Positions 27,301 to 38,785 of a stretch of DNA of 64,000 nt are shown in pieces. Origin of the DNA: Apostichopus japonicus (Eukaryota; Echinodermata; Holothuroidea; Aspidochirotida; Stichopodidae); assembly GCF_037975245.1 (NCBI RefSeq), contig NC_092578.1:18626321-18690320 (forward strand). Direction: 5' to 3'. A program made the translations under genes and the position numbers. The notes under the pieces are model-generated. The model ran no database searches and had not been told where the DNA came from. It worked only from the letters and a program-made list of their open reading frames with translations. Each line of letters starts with the position of its first letter. Within the stretch, counting starts at the first letter, position 1.

Positions 27301-30300
27301 AAAAAAGATATAACTTTCCAAAGTTTATTGCTAAAAGGACATATATTTTGAATACATGTTTTGACTACCGAATATTGTCTGGATTTCCTTCTATTCAAAT
27401 TGGGTTAGCTCTAGATACACCATCCGCCTAAAAGACCAGAATAAAGTAGGATATTTTGTTTTAACGAATCTTATGTACAAAACTAGTCTTGATACACCTG
27501 CTGTCTTGTAGACCTAGTTTAATTTTCATGTGTTTGTTTGTGAAGACACTTTCAGACAAATAAAAATGTTTTTTTTCCTAAGTTTTAAACATCTTTTTTA
27601 GGCCCTTAGGCAAGGAGCTACGAACTGATTTGTAGCTCAGTTCTTTGCTTCGCAATAACAGTTCATGGCGAAGGATCTACATCTTGTTAGAGAATGTGGT
27701 TAACTCAAAGATGATGTCAGATTCCTTGTTAAGACTGACAAATAAGTTTGAATTCTGTAACACTGTAAAGAATATGATTCCTTTTCCCCTCCCCTCCTCA
27801 CCCCTCTACTAGCCCACCACACCCCTACCCATCCCTGCTGTTGATATAAACTGTACGTCCACCCCATCAAAATATTCATCAATAATTTCATAATCTTGTC
27901 GATATAATAAAGTTAGCTCGGAAGGATAAAGACTGAAGAGATGAAACCTCAACATTCACAGGTTTTGCTGATAAATATGTTTCAATATCTGCACATTAAG
28001 TTTTCAAACCTATTCAGTTCCCATCATGCACAGTTGTTTCCTTTTCAACTTTAACAACCACTGTATCAACTGCAGCAATTTCAATATCTTTTTCCTTCAG
28101 TAGCAGCATTCTTGATTACTCATCAATCAATTTCATATTTCTGACGAGCAACGCCACTGTCTTTTGTTGCTTTCGAGTCACTATTTTCTTTTGATATCAA
28201 AACTGCCAAAATGTAGAACGACAGTCCATGGATAATGTCCACAAAAATAGAAAAGACGGATATCCCGGCAAGATTTTCAAGTAAAGATGTTCTTCAGGAA
28301 GACTTGTATTTTTGGTTGCAAATTCGCTGACGACGAGGAGGAGGTGGAAGAGGAGGAGGAGGAGGAAGGGGATGTCTTCTCCATGTTGTCCAAAGTCTGT
28401 GGAGAAGTGATGTAACAGACATGAGATGCTGTTGCACATCCCCAGGACTTTCTGAGGACAGGACCATGGAGATGACAGATGGAATGGACGATGTATGCGG
28501 AGTGGAAAGGGACAAGAAATAAAAAATATCCCGCAGAATGATGTTAATGAATGACTTTCTTGTGTAGACCCCTGGTAATCAAACTGGGGTTCGCGACCCT
28601 TTCTAGGGTCGCCAAAATGTTTTGTTGTGCCACGAAAAAAGCAATTGGAATAAAAAAAACATCGATGCCTTTGTTTAGACAAAAAAAAGTGGAAAATCTT
28701 GAAAATACAGTTAAGTCCTTCAAAAAATGCAGAATAAAACTTCATTTTGAAAACTAAGCACAATCATGACAGATACACTACTGGAGGGTTGATGAAGGTT
28801 AAACCTGGGGTCACCAAGGAAAAAATTTTTATACCAGGGGTGTAGATGGGTTACAGTCCTATGGAGTTAGGTAGTACGAAGCTAAACACAAGTTGAGGTA
28901 GTCCACCTGAACTTCAATCACAACTTTAATATTCAGCATATTAAAATGAAACATTTATTTGTGATCATTTTATTATGAGAAACTTTTACAAAGACCCCTG
29001 GTTGCTTCTGAGCTTTCACTTAGTTCGATACCGAAGCTGAGCTTTCTCCAGGAGGGAGGGCAAGTGAAGCGAGTTTCAAGGGTAACTGATGGCAAAACCA
29101 TCTTTACACCATCCCCTGTACAAGTGTTAGACTCGCGAAGCTCGATTGAAGTAGGGTAAGTAGAAACTCACACGACTAAGTGTCTGCCACCGTTTGCTCC
29201 CCATAGCGAGACGATTTGTAAATTCTGCCATGAGCAGGTTGCTTTCACGCTTAGGGTTTAAAACTTGTCATTTGGACGGTAAATCTTACCTTCATGAGGT
29301 CGATGACGGCCTGCTTGCCTCTTGACAACTCCTGAGCCAGGTTTTGTTTTTCCTCTTCACTTTGACTCTCCAGTTTCAGGAGTTGGTTTTGTAATTCAGA
29401 CACTGTCGAAAAAAAATCAAACAAAATACCTCTCGATTTATAACATTTGTGTGACGATGTGACAGATGTGGAGACAGCTTATATAATACACATTTATTTA
29501 ATTTTATTTACTTACCTTTTGTTTTAATTTATTAATGATATATTGCATTTTATGTGGGTAAATGGACAAAAAGGTTAAAATGACACCATTAAAGGACCAT
29601 ACATCAAAGTTAGTTCACAAACATATCAAGATCATGAATTACTTCCACAACAAAATTGTTTCTAAACATAACATATACTTTATATCATGTCAGGATCTAA
29701 ACATGTGTCTTCATGATTGTGTCAAACTTCCCAACAGTTGCTATTAACAAGATAAAATAAATATTTTATATATAATTTTTTTTAAACTTTTTTGTTTTAT
29801 AACACGTTAGTACACAAAATTTCCCTCCCTTTTACACTCCAAAGACATGTCGTGTGCCACAAAATGATGAAATCATCCCTGAGGGTTTATTTGAATCACA
29901 TGATGACTATAAACGAAGCTGCCCATAATCTTAGGCACAGACTATGCTAGGTTAAATTATATTCTGCTATATAGCATTGCACACCTAGGCAAACTCTTGT
30001 TCTTTTCCTGTGAGCAATATAAATCTTTCGGACAAAGTAAACTGACTTTGGTTCATATGTCTTTGACACGAATAATGATAAAACAATGCCATTTACTTTT
30101 TACACTATGAACAAGTATTTCCACGAGAGAAGAGAGAGGGACAGGGAGCAGATCAAGACACAAAAACACACACTTTACTTTAAGATAACTTTTCAATCCC
30201 AATCTCTAAAGTGAAGATTCACAGACCTCGTTTGTCGCTCTTCTCGAGTTTGGTCTGCAGGCCACCTTTCTCTGAAGTCAGACTCCTGACATTTTCTTGC

Positions 30301-33300
30301 ATGTTGGAGTTCTTCTGATCTCTCTCCTCCAGTTCCAGGTGCATCTGTTGTTTGGCTTCTGCTATTGAGATGGCCTTTTCTTCCATGGCTTGATCCAGCT
30401 GTTCTTTGGCTTGGCTCAACTGCTGGATGAACTTGGATTTCTCCATGTCATGTTGTTTCTGCATAGCAAAGATAAAGCATGAAGGTCACGCCATTTCACA
30501 AGATTTTTTTCTTCTTTTCTTGTTTTAACTTTTGAATTTAACCGACAACTTTTATAGGATGTGTAAAAGTAAGTTGGCCTGACATTTCGATCCTAGCTGG
30601 ATCTTCTTCAGAGGCTAAATGACAAGTGGCACTTTGTAGTAGTGGTACTTTTATAGTAGTTAACCCCTCCCCCCACCAAATTGTATTTTTGTTGAGTTAA
30701 TAAAGATGCTGGCATTAATAGAATGAATGAAGAATATCATGGGGGGGGGGGGGATTTGAACTGAGTCCTTACCAGCCAAACATACTGTATTTTGTTTTGT
30801 ATTTGCAAGGATGGGGGGGGGGGTTAAGGGGAACTAAACATTATTCACTAAAGATTCATTCATAAGAGTTCCTCTGAAGTAAAACCTTAGTTAAGGTGAT
30901 ATTAATATTTTTATTTTAATAATCAGTTCTATTCAATAAAAATTCCTACGTACGAGTTAAGTGTTGACTTACTTTCAGAAGGGCGATCTCATTGGTCTGG
31001 TCTTCCTTTTCTTGAGCCAACTGGTTGTTTTTCTCTTTGTTGCCTTTAATTGTCTCTTTACATTTCCCTAATAATCCCTCCAGTCTTTTGATCTGTAGAT
31101 CATAAAATACAATTATCAATTAAAAGTATTACTCTAATTCAAAAATCAAAGGATAAAAACGATCAATAGTTTAACCATGATGGTTATACTGCAAGATAAA
31201 AGTACCATTATTAAATCAAAGTTCATTCATAAAGCCACTTTGAGACTGGCCATGAATTGCATAAGTATCTCCGTTAAAACTCTTCCCCATCATGGTACAT
31301 CAGATATCCATCAATCACTAGACTGTTAACTTTAGACAGAGCAGTACTCGAAAATTGTAGCCTATTTGAGACCGTAACATGAAATACTGCACATTATGTT
31401 GTACTGAAAAAAAAAAACCTATGTGGGGAAAAAAAGGAATTATTACATTGAAAAAATACTAAAATTAATTAATTTATCCTTGAATTCATTATAAAAATAT
31501 CACTTTAGTTCACTCAGATTGCAGCGTGCATGATGAGAGATTTGACCGACTTCAAGAGGGTTTGAAAATTAAAGAGCAAAATAGTTTATATTGTATTTGT
31601 AAGGTAAACTAAATTTTCTGTATTGATCAGAGTGGTACTATGTACATAATAATGTATGAATGTTATAGGATTTGCTTGTCCGATATGTCTGTTTAACCTG
31701 GTTTTAAGGGTGTTCATGTTAGTTTGCCACGAAGGATCCCCCATTAGGACTAAAACATCAAGTCCTTTTAGAGAAAATTACGACAGACCACAGGAATTCA
31801 GCTATAAGCAATTAAGCATGTTGCCGGTTTTACAAAGAGATTGATTTTGTAGGTAATAGGGAAAGTGGATACCTCCCTAATCCTGTGTCAATGTATATAA
31901 CTTTATTTCTGCACATCACGATACATACTACAGGTGTGGTTTCATAACAACACAATATCAAACTCTATTCTAGTATATTCATGATTATTCAAACCATTCT
32001 TAATCTGTTATCTACAATCTTGGTTCTCATTGGCTGACATGGTGTCATGTGACAATTAATGACGACTCATAACGACAAAAGCAAAGCTTGAAAAGCATAA
32101 GATTTTATTCCTGTCTTCCCTTTTTTTTCTATATTCTTTCTTTTGCATAAGGATTTCTCTCTCAATGCAGAGTTTCAGCTAACCTTTTCCTTCAGATTCT
32201 TCACAACTTCATCGGTTGTTTCGTCTTCTTTGGCTTCGACTTTGGGTGACTCTGGTTGTGGCTTTGGCTTCAGTCCATCAGGATCCTCTCCCTTCTTTAA
32301 TAATTTCACCTACACAAAGATTTACAGTAAAAACACAAAAGAGATCCTAGATAGGTTTTGTAAATTATGCAATGTGATACACATCTTTTCATATTTAGTG
32401 CGCCTCTCTCCAAGGTACAAAAAGATGATCTGGAGCTTCTGTATGTGGAAGCGTTTTTACTACACAGGTTAACATTAAATCACAGAGACTAAGAAAATAA
32501 CATTCACAACGGAAATTATGTCTGCGAACATCGGTCAGATGTTGACCTCATCAGAGGATAGATCAAGTGATCAGATGTTGAGCTTTTCAGTAAAAAAGGA
32601 TCTAGTAAAATCACATACAAGATGACCTTTATGCTCTTGCACTCCTTACTTGGGTCTGTAAAACGCTGATCATTTCATCTTTTTCCTCAAGTTGAAGGCT
32701 AAATGTTTCTTCCATGTGTTTCTTTGCCTGTCGATCTAACTCGGCTGCTTCCTTCAGTTCAGAGACTCTTCTCAGGGCTTTATCTTGACTCTGGGACATG
32801 ATAGCCTAGAAGATGATAGAAGACAGTTTGTCAAAACAAAAACAAGTTTACAATTTATCTAAACCAGTTGAGAATATTTTATTGTAAATTGTATCAAATG
32901 CAGGATTTTTGAAGAGAAATGCACTTTCATCCAGTGCGTATGAATTGTAGACTAAGTACCGAGCCCTTTGAGGCAGAGGAAGTTTATTCCAAACTATTAA
33001 ATCAGAAGTAAATATGTAATTTACGTTCATGACCATTTCAATTGCCAACCAATTTGCAAAGCTCATTTGAAGTGGATAGCAGTGATAATTCAGGTGTAGT
33101 GGAACAAACCTACAACAAAATTGGACGGAACAGCAGATACTTGAAGCTTAAACCTTATTATTATTCCACATAATACCATGGAAAATACATTTTCCAATTG
33201 AACACAACCTGTATCACACATGAGTCTGACAGGACGACAGACGTTGTTTATCACATAACAACTTGCCAACTTTAAATTATTAATTTACTATGGACTATTT

Positions 33301-35385
33301 TTCTGCGCTGTTTATTGTGCCACTTCACGAATTGAATGGTTTAACCTAGCTTGTCGTCATTGTGAGCAAGCCTCTAGGAGAGACGCAGGATTGAATCCTT
33401 CATCCGTTTGGTGGATCTCTTATTGATCTGTTATTCCTGTGCACTTTCTTTCAACCTATCACCAAATGATGATGGTTACCATCTTTGGTAAATCAAAATA
33501 AGAGTATAACCCTCCAGCTCTTGAAAATCTGTTTGAAGAAATATTTCACATTCCAATAAATGTTTGACCTTGCATGACCCCCAGTCCTTCTCCAGCTTTT
33601 GCACCCCTGACCACCGGAACACTATATCACAAAAATGTTCGTTCCGATTGGTACACAAACCTTGACTTTCTGGTTCTCTTTGTCAACCTCTCTGTACGCT
33701 AACGTCAGCTCCGTAAACTTAGTCTTCAACTTATTAAAGGTCCTTTCTTGTTTCTTGTAGGTTTTTAGAAGTTCATTTTTATTCATGGCGTCTAAAGTTT
33801 TGGTTGTCTCCTCTACTTCGCTCTCTGTATCAGAGGGTGGTGGGTGAGCTTTCGCTGGTGTCTGGTACTGGGGAAACAATGGACTCTCTGCATTTTCGGG
33901 AGTGGATCCTCTCAGGGGTGTAGAAGGGGGCAACTTCTGAGGCTGAAAAATTTGAGAGAGAAAACTAGAGTGAACGGCTGAGTGTGAGATAAGCGAAGAG
34001 AAATCGTCAAATGTTGCATACAGTATGATATCTGCAAATAATCAATTGATGACAGATTTATTAATTTGATGCTATGATTGCTGTACACTTGTTCACTGAA
34101 GGACCATTTGGCTTCAACAGCTTTTAAGGGATCAGTGATGTGACATGTGCAATTAGATTAACCAGACACCAGGAGAAAAAACTTCTGTGTAACCGGTGAA
34201 AATGGTGACAAAGTGTGCTGGACTAATTGCAAAAACTTAACTTCAAACCCTACTTAGACGTAATCTGAGATCATGAGACCATTGGGAGACCATTGACTCC
34301 AACCCATCCTTGGCCTGACATCTTCCCTGTAACTCCAAACAAGATCTTAGACTCATTGAAAAAAAAAACAATTGAATAACAGTCTATCCTTCACAGAGTA
34401 TAATAAGCACTTACTATCAACTTAATAAATGACAAACTTAAACTTACTGTCGCTCCATCATTCTGGTCACTGTCCAAATTAAGTTTAGTAGTTGCCGATA
34501 ACTTTCCATCTGGCAAGGGAGGTGTTTGTTCAAGCTATTCATGAGAAAAATTTAATTTTATATCAGCATAAAGCTCATGGTTATGATGTACCAGAGTCAT
34601 TGTGCTACAATATTACAAAATGCAACTTTAGTGTTCATCCCTTTATATTTGCACAGACACATATTGAACAGTAGATGCACCTGAACTTCAGTTTAAATGT
34701 TTAAAAGGTTTTATAGACATTCAAAGCCTTTTTAACACTCTTAAGATTAACTTTAAGATTTATAAATCAAGAGTGTGTGCTCATCAGAATTGCATAGCCT
34801 AGGCCTAAACTGTTTTCTGAATTCCTGAAGCATTCCACCCATTCCAGTAGATTGCAACAGAATTACTGGCAAATATACTTCTACAGAAATACCAGTTTCT
34901 CTACTCGTGACATTCCGAGATCCCACCGTGAGATGATACATAAACTTGTCTCACGCTGTCACAGTACTAAAACCCTGAGTAAGAGTTGGCAGGTGCTACT
35001 ACTAGGTAGACTAATCCTCTCACTGAATACAAAAAGATATTTTTGGATGTTTTACGCAATGTTAGCCTATAGTTCCTACCAACATACTGAGATTTTCACC
35101 AAAAATGTGACCATAATTTAGCATAGGCCTGAGCGCTCTTTAGTGAAACCGATCCAGCTAATGTAACTGTAAGCTAAGCCGTAACGTTAGGATATATTAA
35201 AGTTACGGGCGGTTTAGGCAAGGGCCTAAGCTATGTTGACTTTTATTGTATGCTACAATTTACACACAAACTGTCCATAATGGTGACGAAAAAGTTCATA
35301 CCAAACCCTCTTTCTTCCTTTGGTTGGGCCGCATCGGAGAGCTTGCCTCCTTTTGGGCAATATCCTTTTTCATTTTCTTGAACAT
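5521..35385 (-). CDS. GOLGA4: Golgin subfamily A member 4 (golgin-245) orthologue, 20 coding exons
   Basis: A trans-Golgi coiled-coil tether. Hand-placed exons (transcript order): 35385-35302, 34534-34448, 33942-33661, 32805-32650, 32309-32184, 31092-30973, 30458-30227, 29402-29290, 26277-26149, 25489-25310, 24568-24362, 23970-20042, 19160-18961, 18629-18499, 15358-15158, 13972-13868, 10181-10082, 9177-9113, 8517-8470, 5631-5539. All have AG acceptors and GT donors. Phases agree throughout and sum to 2,196 codons; reading past the last donor adds five residues and a TGA at 5523-5521. Human GOLGA4 is about 2,230 residues. The N terminus MFKKMKKDIAQ resembles the family motif that binds TBC1D23 on vesicles. 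Segments such as SQSQDKALRR and the C-terminal GRIP domain, which binds ARL1, match GOLGA4 closely. The remainder is heptad-rich coiled coil. The true 3' end is uncertain. Confidence 0.92.
8470..9177 (-). CDS. GOLGA4: GOLGA4 exons 18-19, start of the GRIP domain
   Basis: Exon 18 (9177-9113) ends in KTTEIQ. Exon 19 (8517-8470, 48 nt) encodes YLKHVLYQYMMGKEPK, matching human YLRKVLFEYMMGRETK. The first Tyr of exon 19 (about residue 2150) is the conserved GRIP tyrosine needed for ARL1-GTP binding and trans-Golgi targeting. Splice phases are 1 to 0 and 0 to 0. Confidence 0.92.
10315..10560 (-). mobile_element. Non-LTR retrotransposon relic (C-terminal RT tail)
   Basis: On the minus strand the translation holds RCENTQAYHNPHCSRDYY and SFSPRTVRDWNYLSEESI, the stock C-terminal signature of jockey/CR1/RTE-like elements (usually '...SFFPRTIRDWNSLP...'). 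The last residues, FKNLIQLD and stop, are reached only after a one-base frameshift near 10350. It sits in the golgin intron between exons 16 and 17, in the same orientation as the gene. No upstream polymerase domain remains in this intron. Confidence 0.7.
11844..12358. repeat. 125-bp tandem repeat, three good units plus degenerate ends
   Basis: Units start at 11969, 12094, 12219 and 12344 (partial), an exact 125-base period. Each contains the 15-bp palindrome cataacagtgttatg or a variant, followed by 'tataaca', and a segment 'ttattagaaaagcagaataa'. A more eroded unit is visible upstream (about 11844-11968). The array lies in a golgin intron and has no coding potential. Confidence 0.88.
16507..16735. 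repeat. Dispersed repeat, copy 1
   Basis: Shares with 47162-47312 the ordered segments 'gtgttagactat', 'ttcagtcactttmattga', 'aaagggtc.tttct', 'gaaacacaacctggact' (gagatacaacctggact in the other copy) and 'caaaatatcaaa.t.aatttt' near the end. The copy here carries an extra A/T-rich insertion in the middle. It lies in a golgin intron. Confidence 0.65.
18290..18349. repeat. 30-bp direct tandem duplication
   Basis: Two adjacent 30-base units starting ggatcagatggaataaa differ at a single base (atgca against acgca). The pair lies in the golgin intron between exons 14 and 15 and is probably a recent slippage product. Confidence 0.85.
19251..19580. repeat. (GGA)n polypurine microsatellite, about 330 bp
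   Basis: The plus strand is an almost unbroken GGA array; from about 19380 it is perfect for roughly 200 bases, and the 5' part has GGGGGA and AAA interruptions. In the golgin transcript this is a (UCC)n tract that ends about 90 nt upstream of the exon 13 acceptor (19160). Long polyGlu, polyGly and polyLeu reading frames here are artefacts of the repeat. Confidence 0.97.
20042..23970 (-). CDS. GOLGA4: GOLGA4 giant coiled-coil exon (3,929 nt)
   Basis: This exon supplies 1,309 codons plus two bases, about 60 percent of the protein. It opens after an ATCAG acceptor with EHKTYIEELQRQHEE and closes at VMR with a GTGAGT donor. It is almost wholly Glu/Lys/Gln/Leu-rich heptad sequence with no membrane segment. 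Short segments near its 3' end, KLADLKKKAEIKISQIKGK, match the human LAELKRKAEQKIAAIKK. Large single exons are also found in this part of vertebrate GOLGA4. The coiled-coil rod gives the tether its length and, in the family, carries Rab-binding sites. Confidence 0.93.
24277..24305. repeat. (TA)n microsatellite
   Basis: About 14 TA units followed by a T-rich stretch, just downstream of golgin exon 11 on the transcript strand. Confidence 0.9.
25132..25288. repeat. 19-bp minisatellite, C-rich (G-rich in the transcript)
   Basis: The unit cacccctaacacccttccc repeats about four times with good conservation at 25195-25270 and is eroded on both sides. It lies just after the exon 10 donor (25309), so the nascent golgin RNA has closely spaced GGGG and GGG runs directly downstream of that 5' splice site. 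Confidence 0.85.
28566..28852. mobile_element. Possible hAT-like relic
   Basis: The left end contains 'acccctggta' followed by 'caaactggggttcgcgaccc', and the right end contains 'taccaggggt', a 10-bp inverted match. The inner segment resembles Charlie-type hAT ends. No clear target-site duplication is visible, so this is tentative. It lies in the golgin intron between exons 8 and 9. Confidence 0.3.
33661..33942 (-). CDS. GOLGA4: GOLGA4 exon 3, acidic/proline linker entering the coiled coil
   Basis: The 94-codon exon is flanked by TTTTTCAG and GTTTGT. It starts with a Ser/Thr/Pro-rich, probably disordered stretch (STPLRGSTPENAESPLFP), then PPSDTESEVEE, which parallels the human PPSDMDSEAED. 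It then continues into NKNELLKTYKKQERTFNKLK, corresponding to the first predicted coiled coil of golgin-245. Confidence 0.88.
35302..35385 (-). CDS. GOLGA4: GOLGA4 first coding exon with vesicle-capture motif
   Basis: The exon encodes 28 residues starting MFKKMKKDIAQKE, ending at a GTATGA donor at 35301. Human golgin-245 starts MFKKLKQKISEE and golgin-97 is similar. In those proteins the first 20 or so residues capture endosome-derived carriers through TBC1D23. The start was chosen by this match; it is too short to stand out as an ORF. Confidence 0.88.
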
Positions 35386-35600
35386 TTTGACAAAATTTGT
35401 ATTAGGAACCCTACGATGTGAGAAAAATATGATTTAGGCTGCGAATCTTTACATGTTCCACGTATGTTGCCGTACCTGGTAGCCTATGCAAGCAAAGGGT
35501 GTAGGGAAAGATAGACCATTTTGCTAAAGTGTGAAAGCGGAAGTAGCTGCTCATGGCGTTGGACGCCATAAATCTCAATGTAGATACAATTCTCGAAAAA
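35386..35600 (-). promoter_or_regulatory. Putative GOLGA4 5' UTR/promoter
   Basis: This lies directly upstream of the golgin start. Read on the minus strand it holds an ETS-type core, ACTTCCGC, at about 35533-35542 and a short palindromic segment around 'ggcgttggacgcc' (about 35555-35567). No TATA box is evident. The call rests on position and one short motif only; the transcription start cannot be seen. Confidence 0.3.
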
Positions 35601-36216
35601 CTCGAATTGAAAAGAACAAACTTGTCTCTTGGTACCCAAAATCTATTAACTTCGAAACAGTTTTTCCTCTGAAATTTGCTTTGAATGTCGGTTTGCCGCA
35701 GAAAAAAATTTCTGGTGTTGCTACTTATAGACTAATTTTACTTTATATCATATGTTGGAAAAAATAACGTTTCTAAACTAATATCCTGGTATATACTTCT
35801 CCTGAGAATTAACATCAAGTTTGTTTTATCGGGAATTGGATTAAGAACATTTTGGAAAGACGGCTTTCTAATATGAAAATATGTTTTTCTAATATATTAA
35901 CTTTATTTATTTTATTTTATCTATTTATTTATACTTTATTTATTCTGACACCCTTTTCCCATTGATAATATTATTCAATTTCTATGTTCAATGCAAATCG
36001 TGCATACATAAGTGTAGTTATTCGCCCGAAGAGTGTACGTGACCGGTTACCTTTTTTTTTACCAGAACTGCCTGAAACGCGTTAATTTGTTTCATATATA
36101 CTCCATGCAAACACGGCGCGGTTGCCTCTCTTTCCCAGTCAATGTCTTTGATACAGATCCGTGTACTTTGTGATCTTAGCATGAATGAGTCCAGAATGTG
36201 TTGGCTGAATTTGCTA

Positions 36217-36391
36217 GTATACAAATAATAAATGGTTATGAGTGCGATAGTGAAAATATTTCATGAGTTGAAAGATGGAATGTTCCATTCAACGAGGCGC
36301 AGGCTAGTTGAATGGAACAAATAACATCTTTCAACGAATGAAATATTTGGACTATTGCACGAATGGAAACCATTCATTATTTGTTATATAC
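36217..36391. repeat. Long imperfect palindrome (MITE-like hairpin)
   Basis: Two arms of about 77 bases face each other around a 13-base spacer (36294-36306). The inner part pairs 'gttccattcaac' with 'gttgaatggaac'; further out 'aaatatttcat' pairs with 'atgaaatattt', 'gtgcgatag' with 'ctattgcac', and 'caaataataaatgg' with 'ccattcattatttg'. A second inverted end, 'ggtgttgtataaca' at about 36611-36624, mirrors 'tgttatatacaacacc' at about 36382, suggesting a larger or nested foldback element. Confidence 0.8.
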
Positions 36392-37567
36392 AACACCTTC
36401 AAACTTGGATATTTGTATTATATTAAGATGGGTAAAATGCACTCATGCAACAGATTGTTTTGAACAGACAGGTTTCTCTGCTCTCTTACCATTGAAAAAA
36501 GTGCTACCAAAAAGTATAACCCATGGTTCTATTTCATAGAGCGGAATAGAGCGGATTATGCATGCAATCAACGAGCAATTGACCAATCAAATGACCAGAA
36601 TACAATTAGGTGTTGTATAACATTTGATAACTATGAGTATAGCCTATCGAGCTACTGTATCATAACCATCCAAGTCGCAAATACAATCAACACCTACTTT
36701 CTTTCATTTTTTTCTTTACATTTTAGCAAGAAAGTGTGCACAAAGGAGAACAATACATTCAGAAATCTTGAGACGAGACACGATACAGGCATGTTATGTA
36801 ATCTAAGAGCAGTTGCTGGCTTATTCAGCGAATACTATATTAGTCCGGTCCTTCCGACATTTAGTTGTAAATAGTCTAAGACGCATGCGCGTAGTCATTG
36901 ACAGGATCCGTCAGTATGTTTATTCCGTTGTTACAGCAAAAGACAGTTGTTCTTAGCAAACTCAACCAGTTCGTCATAGTGTCGGCGTAAAATAGCTTTG
37001 TTCGCATATTCTGAAAATAAAGTTTAAGAAGGACACTTTTTTTTTTTTTTTTTTTTTAATGTAAACCTAGCTATAGTTGCACCACTTTTACGGAGGCTCA
37101 GAAAAGTCAGTGGAAGTGAAGGTGGGTTATCATCTCGAAATGTCGAAGTTTTATCTGAAACATTCTACTTTTGGAAAAAAATATATATATTCTCTAAAAT
37201 TAGTGACTGTTTCATCAACTGCAGTTTAATTAACGCTACGTCTTTCAAGATATCATATAATCATGCCTTATGCATTTTGAAATGTATGAACTCGGCTATG
37301 TTCTTGTGAAATTCCCGTCCTTGTTATGTAGCGAATCCTGTCAAATTGTATTCTTTATTCTTCTTCTTCTCCTTCTCAGTCTCCTTCTTCCCTTTTCTTT
37401 CCTTTTTTTTTTTTTTTTTTTTGTTATTGTTGAAATGTTGTCAATTCTCAGTGCAGCACCAAGAAAACTGGTCTATATATTCTTATTTCTTGTCTAATCT
37501 GCATTTCTAATTATTAATTTCTATTGCTTACTTTAAGCTGTTTTCTATTGGTTCGTGATTCCTATAG

Positions 37568-37964
37568 CAGTGGCGGAGTGTCCATACAGTCAGAGGGGGC
37601 GGATGCCCCTCCTGACGGACTCAAATGGACTGCTGGCGCCCTTTTCAGCTTTTTACCACTTTTTACTTCTTCGCGAGTATTGACTTTTTTATTGCGCTCT
37701 CAAATACCTATTGTCATTTGTCACATTTTGTTGGTGTAATTTTCTGACAAAATGGCGATGACACCTATTTATTCTTCATTTATCTGCAAATTAGCAAGAC
37801 CCGGAAAGGGTCATGTCCGGCGATCTAGGGAGTATCTTTACTCCAAAAAAAATTAATTTGTACGCTCCGCGCCAACCTGTGGTGGCGCTCCGCTTAGATA
37901 GTGTCGAAAGCGCCCCTACAGACCATTCTCGCCCCCCTGACCAATACCCCTAGCTCCGCCACTG
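37568..37964. mobile_element. Non-autonomous hAT-type element with perfect 8-bp TSD
   Basis: The 397-bp element begins CAGTGGCGGAG and ends CTCCGCCACTG, a perfect 11-bp terminal inverted repeat. It is flanked on both sides by TCCTATAG (37560-37567 and 37965-37972), the 8-bp target duplication expected of hAT transposases. It has no transposase ORF. The internal segment 'gtggtggcgctccgcttaga' is shared, with few changes, by the elements at 55701-56014 and 56260 onward. Confidence 0.92.
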
Positions 37965-38785
37965 TCCTATAGTTTTCCTGTTGTCAAATCTTCCTGATGC
38001 TATCTTATCAGATTGTAAAAAGTTATCAATATACTGTCTCGATTAATATTATGACATGCTAAAACTTCTTTAACGCTTACCAAGAGTGGTTTCCCCGCTC
38101 TCGTGTTACTCCCGGCATTATGCATGTGGGCGTTAAATAAGGTATTGGTAAATATGTCTCAAGAGGTTAAAGTGGCAGTCAATGCAGTGTAATTTACATT
38201 TGAAACATATGTATGACCATTATTTGATTTCCTAGCATATTTTGAGGTTATGACGTCGATGCCCTTTAATATAGTTACATTCCTGGCATGATACGATGTG
38301 TGTGTGTAATTGTTTGCTTTGATTTTTTTTTGGACGTAGAGAATTTACAGTCACATTCTTAACATGACATTGTCTGTGAATTTTATTAGTTTAAACAAGT
38401 CAGTATCACACTTAAAATTGAACTTGTGTACTAATAAATAGATCCTATACTGGTAAGGAATATAGAAAATTTTTATTAGTTGTAAATTGTCCCTTAATCT
38501 ATTTCGATAAAAATGAAACTTCAGCAACTATAAAACGTGACAGATGAATACTTAAACTTATTAATTTAATGACAGATTGAAAGATTAGAGATATTGTAAT
38601 CGACATCATAAAATTCAGATTCGTTTCTGAATATAACCGGAGACAACAATCTTGTGACAATTAAAACTTGATTCTCTTGAAGACTGACCAGCCTTGTAAC
38701 TGGTTGTATAGTCCTACCAGTACCAGAAAGATCTATATTTTAAGTACTTCGAAAGTTGACACCAGTGGATGCCAGTCACATCAAA

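Larger units (their letters stand above)
35601..38785. other. Intergenic region between GOLGA4 and the first LRR gene
   Basis: No gene was recognised. It contains a 175-bp imperfect hairpin (36217-36391), a related inverted end near 36606-36625, T-rich runs at about 37040 and 37405, and a hAT-type element at 37568-37964. The last few hundred bases should include the 5' UTR of the LRR gene, but no promoter motif was clear. Confidence 0.6.

Noticed and set aside
28197-28763. 188-residue minus-strand reading frame in a golgin intron
   Set aside because: It overlaps a GGA/TCC-rich patch and a possible transposon relic, shows no family resemblance, and the exon 8 to exon 9 phases already join correctly without it.
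38756-38785. Start of LRR paralogue 1 at the upstream ATG
   Set aside because: The ten added residues would displace the signal peptide, and paralogue 2 starts at the equivalent of 38786.
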